Source: an uncultured Actinomycetes bacterium (GTDB lineage: Bacteria > Actinomycetota > CADDZG01 > WHSQ01). Taken from it: 64,000 nucleotides of DNA. Of the stretch, positions 56,489 through 64,000 are shown piece after piece; the stretch's first letter is position 1; each line of letters begins with the position of its first letter. Under the pieces are notes generated by a model. That model saw nothing but the letters and a program-made list of their open reading frames with translations. It was not told the DNA's origin and did not search any database. The DNA lies in the NCBI GenBank assembly GCA_937863385.1, contig CALMBW010000007.1, forward strand, positions 1-64,000. Direction: 5' to 3'. Made by a program: the position numbers and the translations under genes.

Positions 56489-57457
56489 ATGCGACGCAAC
56501 ACCCTGATCTCCATGATCTTCAGCACCATCCTGGTACTTGCTCTGACTATCGCCCCGGCCGCCATGGCCCATCACAAAGATGCTCACGAGGGTGGACCCA
56601 AGAAAGCGGACGAGCAGGCCGATGAGAGCGCCGACACCGGTTCCGATGAGGGATCCCAAGAGTCTGATGATTCCGACGAGGACGAGAAGTCGAACAACGG
56701 CAATGCCTACGGTCACGACAAGGACAAGGGCAACAACGACAAGAAGAACGATGGGGTAGACGACAAGGGCAAGGACGGCGACGAGCCGTACAGCGATGGC
56801 GCTCCCGGCAACAACGGAACGATCAAGATCGACGGCGAGCCCTACGACACCTCCAAGGGCCAGGAAGCTCACGTCGGATGTGATTTCCGGGTGCTCTACT
56901 GGGGCTTCGATGAGGGCGATGACCTTCAGTCTGTCCTGACCTTCACCGCTCAAGCGCCTACCGCCGGAGACTTCGAGTTCACCGACACGATCACCCTGGG
57001 CGAGGGCGAGCCCGACGTCGCAGGTCCCTACAACCTGGTGGACGAGCTTGTCGCGGCCGGCATCAAGCCGCACCCGCAACAGGGTTGGCACATCAGGCTC
57101 ACCACCAACACCGAGTATGCCCAGGGCGCCGACACCAAGCACAAGGTCTTCTGGATCAAGTGCGATGAAACCGCAGTTGCTCCGGTGGCCGAGGTCGAGG
57201 AGGAAACCCAATCGGCTGGTGGCTTCGATGCCTCTGCCGGCAGGGGCGGCGGGAGTGAGGTGCTGGGCAGCACCCTTACAGCGGGGGAAGACTCCGCTTC
57301 GGCGCAGCGCGATGCTCAGGTGGCTGCAGGCGGCGCGAACGCCGAGACGGCTGCCGGAGTGCTTCCGTTCACGGGGATGCAGTTGATGACCTTGCTTGCG
57401 ATCGCTGCCGGACTTATCGCAGCAGGTTTCCTGTTCACGAGGCTTCGCCGCAACTAG
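56489..57457 (+). CDS. Sortase-type LPFTG cell-wall surface protein
   Basis: A 322-residue secreted protein: signal peptide (about 1-27, ending AAMAHH), a highly charged, low-complexity Asp/Glu/Lys/Gly stretch (about 28-110), a single folded region (about 112-230, with IDGEPYDTSKGQEAHVGC and VFWIKCDE, whose Cys residues may pair), an Ala/Gly-rich linker and the sorting signal LPFTG near 292, a hydrophobic helix and RLRRN. This is the classic LPXTG layout, so a class of sortase should attach it to the wall; none is in the window. AAGGAG lies 10 bases before the ATG. The function is unknown. Confidence 0.78.
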   Translation: MRRNTLISMIFSTILVLALTIAPAAMAHHKDAHEGGPKKADEQADESADTGSDEGSQESDDSDEDEKSNNGNAYGHDKDKGNNDKKNDGVDDKGKDGDEPYSDGAPGNNGTIKIDGEPYDTSKGQEAHVGCDFRVLYWGFDEGDDLQSVLTFTAQAPTAGDFEFTDTITLGEGEPDVAGPYNLVDELVAAGIKPHPQQGWHIRLTTNTEYAQGADTKHKVFWIKCDETAVAPVAEVEEETQSAGGFDASAGRGGGSEVLGSTLTAGEDSASAQRDAQVAAGGANAETAAGVLPFTGMQLMTLLAIAAGLIAAGFLFTRLRRN

Positions 57458-57480
57458 AACTCCAGACGGGGAGCGAACAA

Positions 57481-57508
57481 GAAGGGGCCGGCGATAGCCG
57501 GCCCCTTC
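57481..57508. terminator. Bidirectional terminator between LPFTG and EAL-DICT genes
   Basis: A 12-bp perfect stem with a GATA loop is followed by GTTCTTTC on the plus strand, between two convergent stop codons (57457 and 57535). Confidence 0.8.
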
Positions 57509-57534
57509 GTTCTTTCACGGGCGTCTCCGTGCGG

Positions 57535-58791
57535 CTAGTGATCGTGGTCGAGCCGGGACATCAGCGAACGTGCCATGTGCAGCACGAGGTCTCTGTCATG
57601 GGTGACTGCGTAGGTGAACCTTCTTTCCATGTCGGGCCCCGAGTCACCGAGATCCGCGGCTGCGAAAGCAGCAGCGAAGTGGGCGCCCACCACCGCTACG
57701 ACCCATTCGCCTCTCAAGGGGTCGTCGGGACTCATGGTGGCGCCTCGCACTCCGGGAACGGGCTCGGGAGACATCCCGACACCCAGCGCCCCCACCAATG
57801 CCACCCTGGATGCCAGTTGCTCGTAGCGGCGGGCTGTCGCCGGCGAGAACCTCTCGGCTTCTTGGAATGTTGCCAGGACTACCGGAGTGTCCCCCAAGGA
57901 GAGGGCTTGCTCTTCTAGCTGGCGGCTCATCGTCAGCAAGATCGCTTTGGTCCCGGTCTTGGTCGGACGAGCCGGTTCGATCAGCGCGAAGGGCGTCTTT
58001 TCGACCGGTGGCACGTCCAACTGAGGAAGCTCGACCTGGACGTTGGGGGCAGGGATGAGCGCCGGAAGGGGCCCGGGTTTCCCGAACAGCCACCCCTGTC
58101 CCAACGTCGCTCCCAGTGCGATGGCAGTCGCATACTCAACGTGGGTTTCGATCCCCTCGGCGACGACCAACGTCCCCGAGCGTTCCGATTCGGCCTCGAC
58201 GGCATGAACGGTGCGGGCGATCTCGAGGGTCGTGCGCCCTTGGACCAGGCTCATGTCGAGCTTGACGACATCCGCTGCGATGAACGGAAGCATCGCTAGC
58301 GAACGAGGGTCGACCCCTACGTCATCGAGCGCAGCGCCCCAGCCGATCTCTCGGAGACGGTGGATGTTCGTTACCAATTCGGCAGCCCGGCTGGTTGCCG
58401 CTCGTTCTGTGATCTCGAAGACAACGCGCAGGCGTTCGGCGGCTGCCGTCCAAACAGGGACGTGGTCCTCGGGGGCTTCGGAGGAAGGTACGTCGGGTTC
58501 TACGTTGATGAATAGCAAGGTTCGCTTGTCCATCCCCGCTTCGAGCGCACCCCGGAGAGCCGCGGTCCGGCACGCCCAGTCGAGCTCTGCTAGAAGCCCT
58601 TGCGACCGGGCTGCGCCGAAGAGTTGGTCGGGGCGTTCTAGGTCGGTGCCTTGCGGTCCCCGGGCCAGCGCCTCGTATCCGACGACCTCGCCGGTCTCAA
58701 GGTGCACGATCGGTTGGTAGACACAGCGCACGAGGCCGCGCTGCAGGATCTCGCGGAGATCCAGATCTGTTGTGCTCATCGACATGGTCAT
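57535..58791 (-). CDS. EAL-DICT cyclic-di-GMP signalling protein
   Basis: A soluble protein of about 418 residues. The EAL domain (about 10-250) has YEALARG, INVEP, FEITE, VVKLDMSLV, VVAEGIE and LGQGWLFGKP, so the main phosphodiesterase residues are present. The loop usually written DDFGTGYSSL reads DDVGVDPRSL, which may weaken catalysis. The C-terminal part (about 280-400) matches the DICT sensory domain (MSRQLEEQALSLGDTPVVLA and FQEAERFSPATARRYEQL), found with cyclic-di-GMP and two-component proteins. Several nearby ATGs are possible starts; ATG 58791 is used here. Confidence 0.85.
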   Translation of the reverse strand: MTMSMSTTDLDLREILQRGLVRCVYQPIVHLETGEVVGYEALARGPQGTDLERPDQLFGAARSQGLLAELDWACRTAALRGALEAGMDKRTLLFINVEPDVPSSEAPEDHVPVWTAAAERLRVVFEITERAATSRAAELVTNIHRLREIGWGAALDDVGVDPRSLAMLPFIAADVVKLDMSLVQGRTTLEIARTVHAVEAESERSGTLVVAEGIETHVEYATAIALGATLGQGWLFGKPGPLPALIPAPNVQVELPQLDVPPVEKTPFALIEPARPTKTGTKAILLTMSRQLEEQALSLGDTPVVLATFQEAERFSPATARRYEQLASRVALVGALGVGMSPEPVPGVRGATMSPDDPLRGEWVVAVVGAHFAAAFAAADLGDSGPDMERRFTYAVTHDRDLVLHMARSLMSRLDHDH

Positions 58792-58895
58792 TCCCACTCA
58801 TTCGGCATCTAAGGGTCGGTTCTTTCGCAAGCCGCCTCGTATGTTCGTCGACCGCGGGACGAAAGGATGGGTCGGGCGGGTACAGTCACCGCATC

Positions 58896-60003
58896 ATGGA
58901 TGACCTCACCGAACGGCTCGATTCGATACAGAGCAAGCTCGCTCAGATCAAGGAGTACCTTTGACGTCGAGCGAAAGAGCGCTCGTCTAGCGGATCTGCG
59001 CGCTGAGAGCGCGGCCCCCGACTTCTGGTCCGACCAAGCAACAGCTCAAGCGACCATGGCCGAGGCATCGCGCCTAGAGGGTGATGTTGGCGCGTACGAG
59101 AGCATCGCAGCTCGTTCTGCGGACGCCGCCGTGATGTGGGAGCTGGCCCAGTCGGAATCCGACGAGGGCGCTGCTTCAGAGGCCGCGGCAGAGGTCGATG
59201 CTCTCGAAGCTGAGATCGAGCGTCTCGAGGTTCTTTCTCTGCTGGGCGGTGAGTACGACGATCATCCAGCCATCCTCGAGATCCACGCCGGTGAAGGCGG
59301 CACAGACTCGCAGGATTGGGCCGAGATGCTGCTTCGCATGTACACACGTTGGGCCGAACAGAACGGCTTCAAGACGCAACTGATCGAAGCCACCGACGGT
59401 GACGAGGCAGGCCTGAAGGGGGCGACGCTGACGGTTGAAGGCAGACATGCCTACGGGTTGCTCTCCGCTGAAAGGGGAGTGCACCGCTTGGTGCGGATCT
59501 CGCCTTTCGATTCGGCGAAGCGCCGTCATACGTCATTCGCTTCTGTGGATGTGACCCCCGAGGTGCAAGACGACGTGGAGGTCGAGATCGACCCCGACGA
59601 TCTACGTGTGGACACCTACCGTTCGTCCGGTGCAGGAGGACAGCATGTGAACGTGACCGACTCGGCGGTTCGTATCACACATCTGCCGACGGGGATCGTG
59701 GTGTCCTGCCAGAACGAACGGTCGCAGATGCAGAACCGTGCGGTGGCCATGCGCATCTTGAAGTCCCGGTTGCTCCAGAGGGCGATGGAAGAGAGAGCCA
59801 AGGAGCTGGCTGCACTATCGGGGGAGAAGATGGGGATCGGGTTCGGTTCGCAGATCCGCTCGTACGTGCTGCATCCCTATCAGATGGTGAAAGATCACCG
59901 GACGTCTCTTGAGGTTGGGAACGTGCAAGGTGTGCTCGACGGTGACGTCCAGCGCTTCATCGAAGCGGAACTGCGACGGCGGGCACAGGAAGAACACGGA
60001 TAG
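58896..60003 (+). CDS. prfB: Peptide chain release factor 2, with programmed +1 frameshift
   Basis: RF2 ends translation at UGA and UAA. The first 22 codons (ATG 58896, MDDLTERLDSIQ...) end at an in-frame TGA (58962-58964); a +1 shift at CTT-TGA-C enters the main frame (DVERKSARLADLRAE), which runs to 60003. The main frame has the GGQ catalytic loop as SSGAGGQHVNVTDSAVRI and the peptide-anticodon-type region HAYGLLSAERGVHRLVRISPF. Length (about 369 residues) is normal. The frameshift makes the level of RF2 self-regulating. It must be annotated as a joined coding sequence. Confidence 0.95.
58950..58965 (+). promoter_or_regulatory. RF2 programmed frameshift signal
   Basis: AAGGAG-TAC-CTT-TGA-C: an internal Shine-Dalgarno, three bases, then the shifty CUU-UGA-C. 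The spacing is identical to that of the Escherichia coli prfB site. Confidence 0.95.
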
Positions 60004-60116
60004 CAGGACCTCTTCGTTACACGCGTCGTGCTCTGAGCGCATCTGGTTTACACATGTCACTCGATATGCGCGAGCAACCCCTGTTGATATAGACCCCCAA
60101 GTGGTTTGATTGCACG

Positions 60117-61190
60117 ATGGATGCCTCGGTCGAGAAGGTCGTGAAGCGCGTCGATGACGCAACGCTGGAGGAGCTACGTAACGTAGACATCGAAGACGTC
60201 TACGTTCAGATGGACGAGATGCTCAAAGCGCGCCCCACACCACTGGATCTTTACTTCAGGTGGGAGCGTCAGAACTGGGCCACCCAGGATCTTGACTTCA
60301 CCGAAGACCGGCAACACTGGACTTCGATGGAGGGCCCCTTCGGCGGTATCCGCGAGGAACTGCAACGAACCTTCACTCTGTTCTTCTTAGGGGAGCAAGC
60401 CGTTACAGACACTCTTTCGCCCTTGGTGCATGCAGCCCCCGACGAACCGTCCCGCAACTTCCTGTCGACCCAGTTGGTCGACGAGGCACGCCATTCGGTT
60501 TTCTTCTCGCGCTTCTTCGAAGAGGTAGTTGGGATCGAGGGGGGCATCACCGCTGCGCTCGAGCGGTTGCGTGACAGAACCGTAGACGGATACAGGGTGT
60601 TGTTCGACAACGATCTGGTCGAGGCCACCGAGGCGGTGCGAGAGGCACCTCACGACTACAAGGCATGGGTGCGCGGAATCGCTACCTATCACCTTGTGAT
60701 CGAAGGGATGCTTGCACTAACGGGCCAGCGTTACCTGTTGGGCATCGTCCGAGAGATGGGCATCTTGCCGGGCTTCTATGCGGGGTTCACTGCGGTTGCG
60801 CGCGACGAGTCACGTCACGTCAATTTCGGTGTTCGTGCACTGATGGAAGCGGGCGTTCGTGACCGTGAGCACCTCGATGTCGTCTCCGATCAGATCTTCA
60901 AGCTCTTGCCGACGGCTTGCAGGATCGTGGCTGCCCCGGACCGACGCTTCGTGATCTCCCCTCAGGAGACGCCCGAGAACCTGCGGATCAACCCCTTCGA
61001 TGTCAGGGACTTCTCCATGAATTCCCTGCTCAAGCGCCTGAAGGTCATCGGATTGACCGAGACGACGCTGAATGACATGCGAACCAAGGCGATGGGCTAC
61101 TACGACGAGGCGTGGGCCGACTACGAGCGCATCCACAACGAAGAGCACCCGTACCGGTATTTCGAGCGGATGGCGGCCGCAGGGGCCTGA
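60117..61190 (+). CDS. R2-like ferritin-fold dimetal oxidase (ribonucleotide reductase beta-like)
   Basis: A 357-residue protein with the full six-ligand carboxylate/His set of the ribonucleotide reductase R2 superfamily: E93, E123 and H126 (DEARH), E196 (VIEGML), E231 and H234 (DESRH). The residue four after H126, where R2 has its radical Tyr, is F130, as in class Ic R2 proteins; R2-like ligand-binding oxidases also lack that Tyr. There is no large subunit gene nearby, and the C-terminus lacks a typical R2 tail. It may therefore be a Mn/Fe or Fe/Fe oxidase rather than a reductase subunit. A -35-like TTGATA at 60083 and TGATTG at 60106 lie upstream. Confidence 0.75.
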   Translation: MDASVEKVVKRVDDATLEELRNVDIEDVYVQMDEMLKARPTPLDLYFRWERQNWATQDLDFTEDRQHWTSMEGPFGGIREELQRTFTLFFLGEQAVTDTLSPLVHAAPDEPSRNFLSTQLVDEARHSVFFSRFFEEVVGIEGGITAALERLRDRTVDGYRVLFDNDLVEATEAVREAPHDYKAWVRGIATYHLVIEGMLALTGQRYLLGIVREMGILPGFYAGFTAVARDESRHVNFGVRALMEAGVRDREHLDVVSDQIFKLLPTACRIVAAPDRRFVISPQETPENLRINPFDVRDFSMNSLLKRLKVIGLTETTLNDMRTKAMGYYDEAWADYERIHNEEHPYRYFERMAAAGA

Positions 61191-61213
61191 TTCCAAGCTA
61201 GCCTGTAGGGCAG

Positions 61214-61900
61214 ATGATCAAGCTCATAGATGTGGTCAAGGAGTACAAGGGCGGAGTCGCCGCGCTCAAAGGCATCTCGATCGATGTCGAAAAGGGCGAG
61301 TTCGTCTTCGTGGTAGGCCCCTCCGGGTCGGGAAAGTCCACCTTTCTGAAGTTGCTGACCAAGGAAGAGGACCCCAGCTCCGGTGAGGTCTACGTAGCCG
61401 GCAAGAACCTGGCCAGCTTGCCGAAGTGGCGTGTCCCTTACCTTCGGCGAAACGTCGGCTGTGTGTTCCAAGATTTCAAGCTGCTACCTAACAAGACCGT
61501 GTTCGAGAATGTCGCCTTCGCCCTCGAGGTGATCGGCCGTCCTCGCTCGGTGATCCAACGGCAGGTTCCGCAGATCCTGGACCTCGTCGGCTTGGGCGAG
61601 AAGCTCGACCGGTTCCCCGACGAGCTGTCGGGTGGCGAGCAGCAGCGGGTGTCGGTCGCCCGGGCGTTCGTCAACAGGCCTTTGATCCTGGTGGCAGACG
61701 AACCGACCGGGAACCTTGACCCGGCTACTTCGGTAGGAATCATGCGGCTTCTCGATCGCATCAATCGAACCGGCACGACGATCGTCATGGCAACCCACGA
61801 CCACGCGATCGTGGACTCCATGCGACGCCGGGTGATCGAACTCGAGAACGGCCTCATCGTTCGTGACCAGTCCCGTGGCATCTACGGAGTGGGCGGGTAG
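61214..61900 (+). CDS. ftsE: Cell division ATP-binding protein FtsE
   Basis: A 228-residue ABC ATPase: Walker [28 protein letters not shown] (typical of FtsE), signature LSGGEQQR, Walker [12 protein letters not shown] and H-loop THD. With FtsX it forms a membrane complex that activates peptidoglycan hydrolases at the division site. The order ftsE-ftsX-M23 peptidase is seen here. A TAGCCT box lies 9 nt before the ATG. Confidence 0.96.
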   Translation: MIKLIDVVKEYKGGVAALKGISIDVEKGEFVFVVGPSGSGKSTFLKLLTKEEDPSSGEVYVAGKNLASLPKWRVPYLRRNVGCVFQDFKLLPNKTVFENVAFALEVIGRPRSVIQRQVPQILDLVGLGEKLDRFPDELSGGEQQRVSVARAFVNRPLILVADEPTGNLDPATSVGIMRLLDRINRTGTTIVMATHDHAIVDSMRRRVIELENGLIVRDQSRGIYGVGG

Positions 61901-61903
61901 CAG

Positions 61904-62788
61904 ATGCTTCGTATCAACTACTTCCTAAGCGAGACCATCACCAACCTCCGGCGAAACTTCTTGATGACGATCGCGGCCATCTCGACCGTCGCGATCTCGC
62001 TGCTCCTTCTCGGTGGGGTTCAGATCCTCGGCTTGATCGTCCGCAACGTCACCTACACCTGGGAAGCCAAGGTCGAAGTGTCCGTGTTCCTGTTGGATAC
62101 CGCCACCCAGAATGAGATCAACGACATCCAGTCAACCCTCATCGGTTACGACGAGGTGGCCGAGGTCACCTTCGTTTCGAAGGCCGAAGCCTACGAAGAG
62201 TTCAAGCGCATCTATCGCAACCAACCGGAGTTATACGAAACCCTCCCCGAAGATTCACTACCCGCTTCGTTCCGCGTGAAGCTCCACAACGCGGACGACG
62301 CCGAAGAGATCGATGCTCGCATCGAGGGGGCGCCCGGTGTGGAGGAGGCTCGAACCGGTGGTGAGGTGATCAAGAGACTGCTCCAGGTCAACTCGCTTCT
62401 TCGCACGATCACGTTCGCTATGTCTTTGATCCTGCTGATCGCTGCGGCGGCCTTGATCGCGAACGCGATCCGAGTCGCCATCTATGCCAGGCGCGATGAG
62501 ATCGGGATCATGAAGCTGGTGGGTGCGACCAACTGGTTCATCCGGATCCCATTCATGCTCGAAGGGGTATTCGCCGCCCTCAGTGGGGCTCTTGTCGCCG
62601 GACTCATCGTTTTCCTGGGTAACGCCCTGCTTTTCTCGCGCGTGGGCGACGCCATCCAGTTTTTGGGTCCCGTCCTGTCGTTCTCCACCGGTGAGCTGGT
62701 GGGGGTCTTGGTTCTCCTGGTGGGCGTGGGTATCGCAGTGGGCCTTATCGGCTCCACCCTGGCCCTGCGCCGCTTCCTCGAGGTCTAA
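61904..62788 (+). CDS. ftsX: Cell division permease FtsX
   Basis: A 294-residue membrane protein with a helix at about 20-45, a large extracytoplasmic loop (about 50-165), and three more helices (about 170-290). LRRNFLMTIAAISTVAISL at the start and IGIMKLVGATNWFIRIPFML near 195-215 are typical of FtsX. It transmits the ATPase state of FtsE to extracellular hydrolases. The gene starts 3 bp after the ftsE stop. Confidence 0.96.
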   Translation: MLRINYFLSETITNLRRNFLMTIAAISTVAISLLLLGGVQILGLIVRNVTYTWEAKVEVSVFLLDTATQNEINDIQSTLIGYDEVAEVTFVSKAEAYEEFKRIYRNQPELYETLPEDSLPASFRVKLHNADDAEEIDARIEGAPGVEEARTGGEVIKRLLQVNSLLRTITFAMSLILLIAAAALIANAIRVAIYARRDEIGIMKLVGATNWFIRIPFMLEGVFAALSGALVAGLIVFLGNALLFSRVGDAIQFLGPVLSFSTGELVGVLVLLVGVGIAVGLIGSTLALRRFLEV

Positions 62789-62791
62789 AGA

Positions 62792-62822
62792 CCACCCCGG
62801 CGAGAGCCGATTAGATGGGTGG
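62792..62822 (+). other. Structured hairpin after ftsX
   Basis: CCACCC (62792-62797) can pair with GGGTGG (62817-62822) around an inner GGC-GAGA-GCC stem with a GNRA-type tetraloop. It might end or attenuate transcription between ftsX and the peptidase gene; there is no T-tract. Confidence 0.3.
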
Positions 62823-62856
62823 GGCAAGCTAGGACGAATCGACTCCATCAAGAGGC

Positions 62857-62873
62857 TGGGGTATATGTTGCTG
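62857..62873. promoter_or_regulatory. Intergenic 17-mer shared with 17845-17861
   Basis: TGGGGTATATGTTGCTG, one mismatch from the copy before the SpoIID gene, 22 bp before the ATG of the M23 peptidase. Confidence 0.45.
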
Positions 62874-62895
62874 TTGTTGAAGAAGTTAACTAGCA

Positions 62896-64000
62896 TGGGA
62901 CGCATGAGGGGCCTTAGAGGTGTCGATGCGCGCGTCCCGTTCGCGGCCGCCGTGTTGATCGGTGCACTGCTCCTGGCCGCCATACCGGCCACTGCCGAGC
63001 CCAAGGACAAGCTCGACCGCCTGGAGCAGCGCAGACAACACGCCGCTGCGCAAGAAGCCAAGTACGCCGCCAAGCGCAAGGAACTGCTGACCACTATCGC
63101 CGGGATCGATCGCAAGCGCGCCAAGGTCGAGTCGAAGGTCAACGAACTGGATGCGCGGCTGGACTCGCTGGATCAGCGGATCGACGTCGTCAAAGACAAC
63201 CTGATCGATGCTCAGATAAAGGTGTCGATCCTTACCGAGGATCTGCAAGATGTCCTTGGCGAGCTCGACATTTCCACGGATGATTACACCGCCCGTGCGA
63301 TAGAGGCCTACAAGGGTGGCCCTAGCGCATACATCGAGTCGGTCCTTGGGTCCGGCAGCTTCTCGGATGTGATCGACAAGGTCAACTACTGGCAAGCAGC
63401 CCTGGACTCTGACGCCGAATTGATCGAACAGATCCAACTGCTCCGTGATCAAACCGAGAACCGACGCGAGGTGATCCTCGAGAAGCAGCACGAGATCGCG
63501 ACAGCCAAGAAAGAGCTCGAGAAGAACCGCTCCGAAGTGGCTGCGATCCGATCCCAACACGCTGCGGTGCTCGCCGAACGCCAAGCTTTGCTTGACACCA
63601 AAGAGACCCTGCTCGCCGAGGTCGAGGACCGTAAGGCCTACTACTCGGCCCTTCAGGATCAACTCGAAGCTGAGAGCGAAGAGATCCGTTCGCTGCTTGC
63701 TGGTGGAAGCTCGGGACCTCTGCCTACCGGCGGTGGCCAACTGCTATGGCCCACTGCGGGGGCGGTCACCTCGGGCTACGGGTACCGGACCCACCCGATC
63801 TTCGGAGACCGACGACTTCACACAGGGATAGATATCGGTGCAGGCTATGGCAGCCCGGTCGTCGCCGCAGATACGGGGACCGTCACATACTCCGGTGTGA
63901 TGAGTGGCTATGGAAACGTGATCATCCTCGATCACGGAGGCGGCTTGGCCACGACCTACAACCACCTTTCCGAGCAGTACGTGTCGGCCGGCTCGACGGT
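62896..64000 (+). CDS. M23-family peptidase with coiled coil (EnvC/RipC-like), 3' truncated
   Basis: The reading frame starts at ATG 62896 and runs to the right edge, about 368 residues seen. Residues 1-35 are a signal peptide (FAAAVLIGALLLAAIPATAE). Residues 36-280 are heptad-like coiled coil (DKLDRLEQRRQHAAAQEAKY, ELDARLDSLDQRIDVV), as in EnvC and PcsB. From about residue 280 an M23 domain begins, LLWPTAGAVTSGYGYRTHP, with the zinc ligands in HTGIDIGAG (near 308) and the later TYNHLSEQY. These proteins are the periplasmic or wall partners that FtsEX activates to split the septum, so its place directly after ftsX is expected. Confidence 0.9.

Overview
The window is a gene-dense, high-GC stretch (about 60% G+C by eye) of a bacterial chromosome, almost certainly from a free-living, probably deep-branching member of the Actinomycetota. 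The evidence is a WhiB regulator, a fused FbiC and other coenzyme F420 genes, a DUF3499 gene, a LytR-CpsA-Psr ligase, a class of TAGnnT leaderless promoters, and a gene order that follows the mycobacterial fbiA-fbiB / whiB2 / manB / SIS isomerase / sahH / comF / secA1 / prfB / ftsEX neighbourhood. The prfB gene keeps the programmed +1 frameshift, which as far as I know is missing in well-studied Actinobacteria, so the lineage is probably not one of the familiar orders. I see no phage, insertion sequence, CRISPR array, rRNA or tRNA.

Layout. At 1-225 there is a LexA-type SOS box inside a leftward promoter whose gene lies off the window, then hairpins. 226-8407 holds crotonyl-CoA carboxylase/reductase, a GGDEF-EAL protein, a small winged-helix regulator, a TerC-family manganese exporter under a yybP-ykoY riboswitch with a release-factor-like (baeRF) partner, a PPP-type phosphatase and an acyl-CoA dehydrogenase. 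8574-12187 holds an LCP ligase, a VOC dioxygenase/hydrolase pair resembling the Bacillus mhqED pair, and an acetyltransferase.

12229-22326 is a surface-glycan region: three overlapping GT4 glycosyltransferases on the minus strand, and on the plus strand a GDP-fucose-synthase-like enzyme, a fourth GT4, a SpoIID protein with LGFP repeats, a small membrane protein, a sugar nucleotidyltransferase and an epimerase. It ends in a 32-bp perfect palindrome that serves two convergent genes. 22374-30320 carries a secreted penicillin-acylase-family enzyme, a DUF3105 protein and the F420 genes: fbiA, a CofE ligase and a separate nitroreductase (together equal to a split FbiB) on the minus strand, and fbiC on the plus strand, with start codons only 27 bp apart.

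30331-44657 contains a giant GT2 membrane glycosyltransferase with a DUF5719 partner, a class I amidotransferase, both enzymes of transsulfuration (cystathionine gamma-synthase/lyase and cystathionine beta-synthase) around a two-ATPase ABC system, an L,D-transpeptidase and a tryptophan 2,3-dioxygenase that seems to start at CTG. 44658-44969 has no gene I can support.

44970-53519 has a hydrolase, a run of small proteins (DUF3499, DUF6788, zinc ribbon, GNAT, WhiB), then phosphomannomutase, Trm112-like protein, SIS isomerase, adenosylhomocysteinase, ComF and a NarL-type response regulator. 53575-64000 has secA, a sortase-type LPFTG surface protein, an EAL-DICT protein, prfB, an R2-like ferritin-fold oxidase, ftsE, ftsX and a truncated M23 peptidase. 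The common themes are envelope construction and division, F420 and sulfur/one-carbon metabolism, and cyclic-di-GMP signalling.
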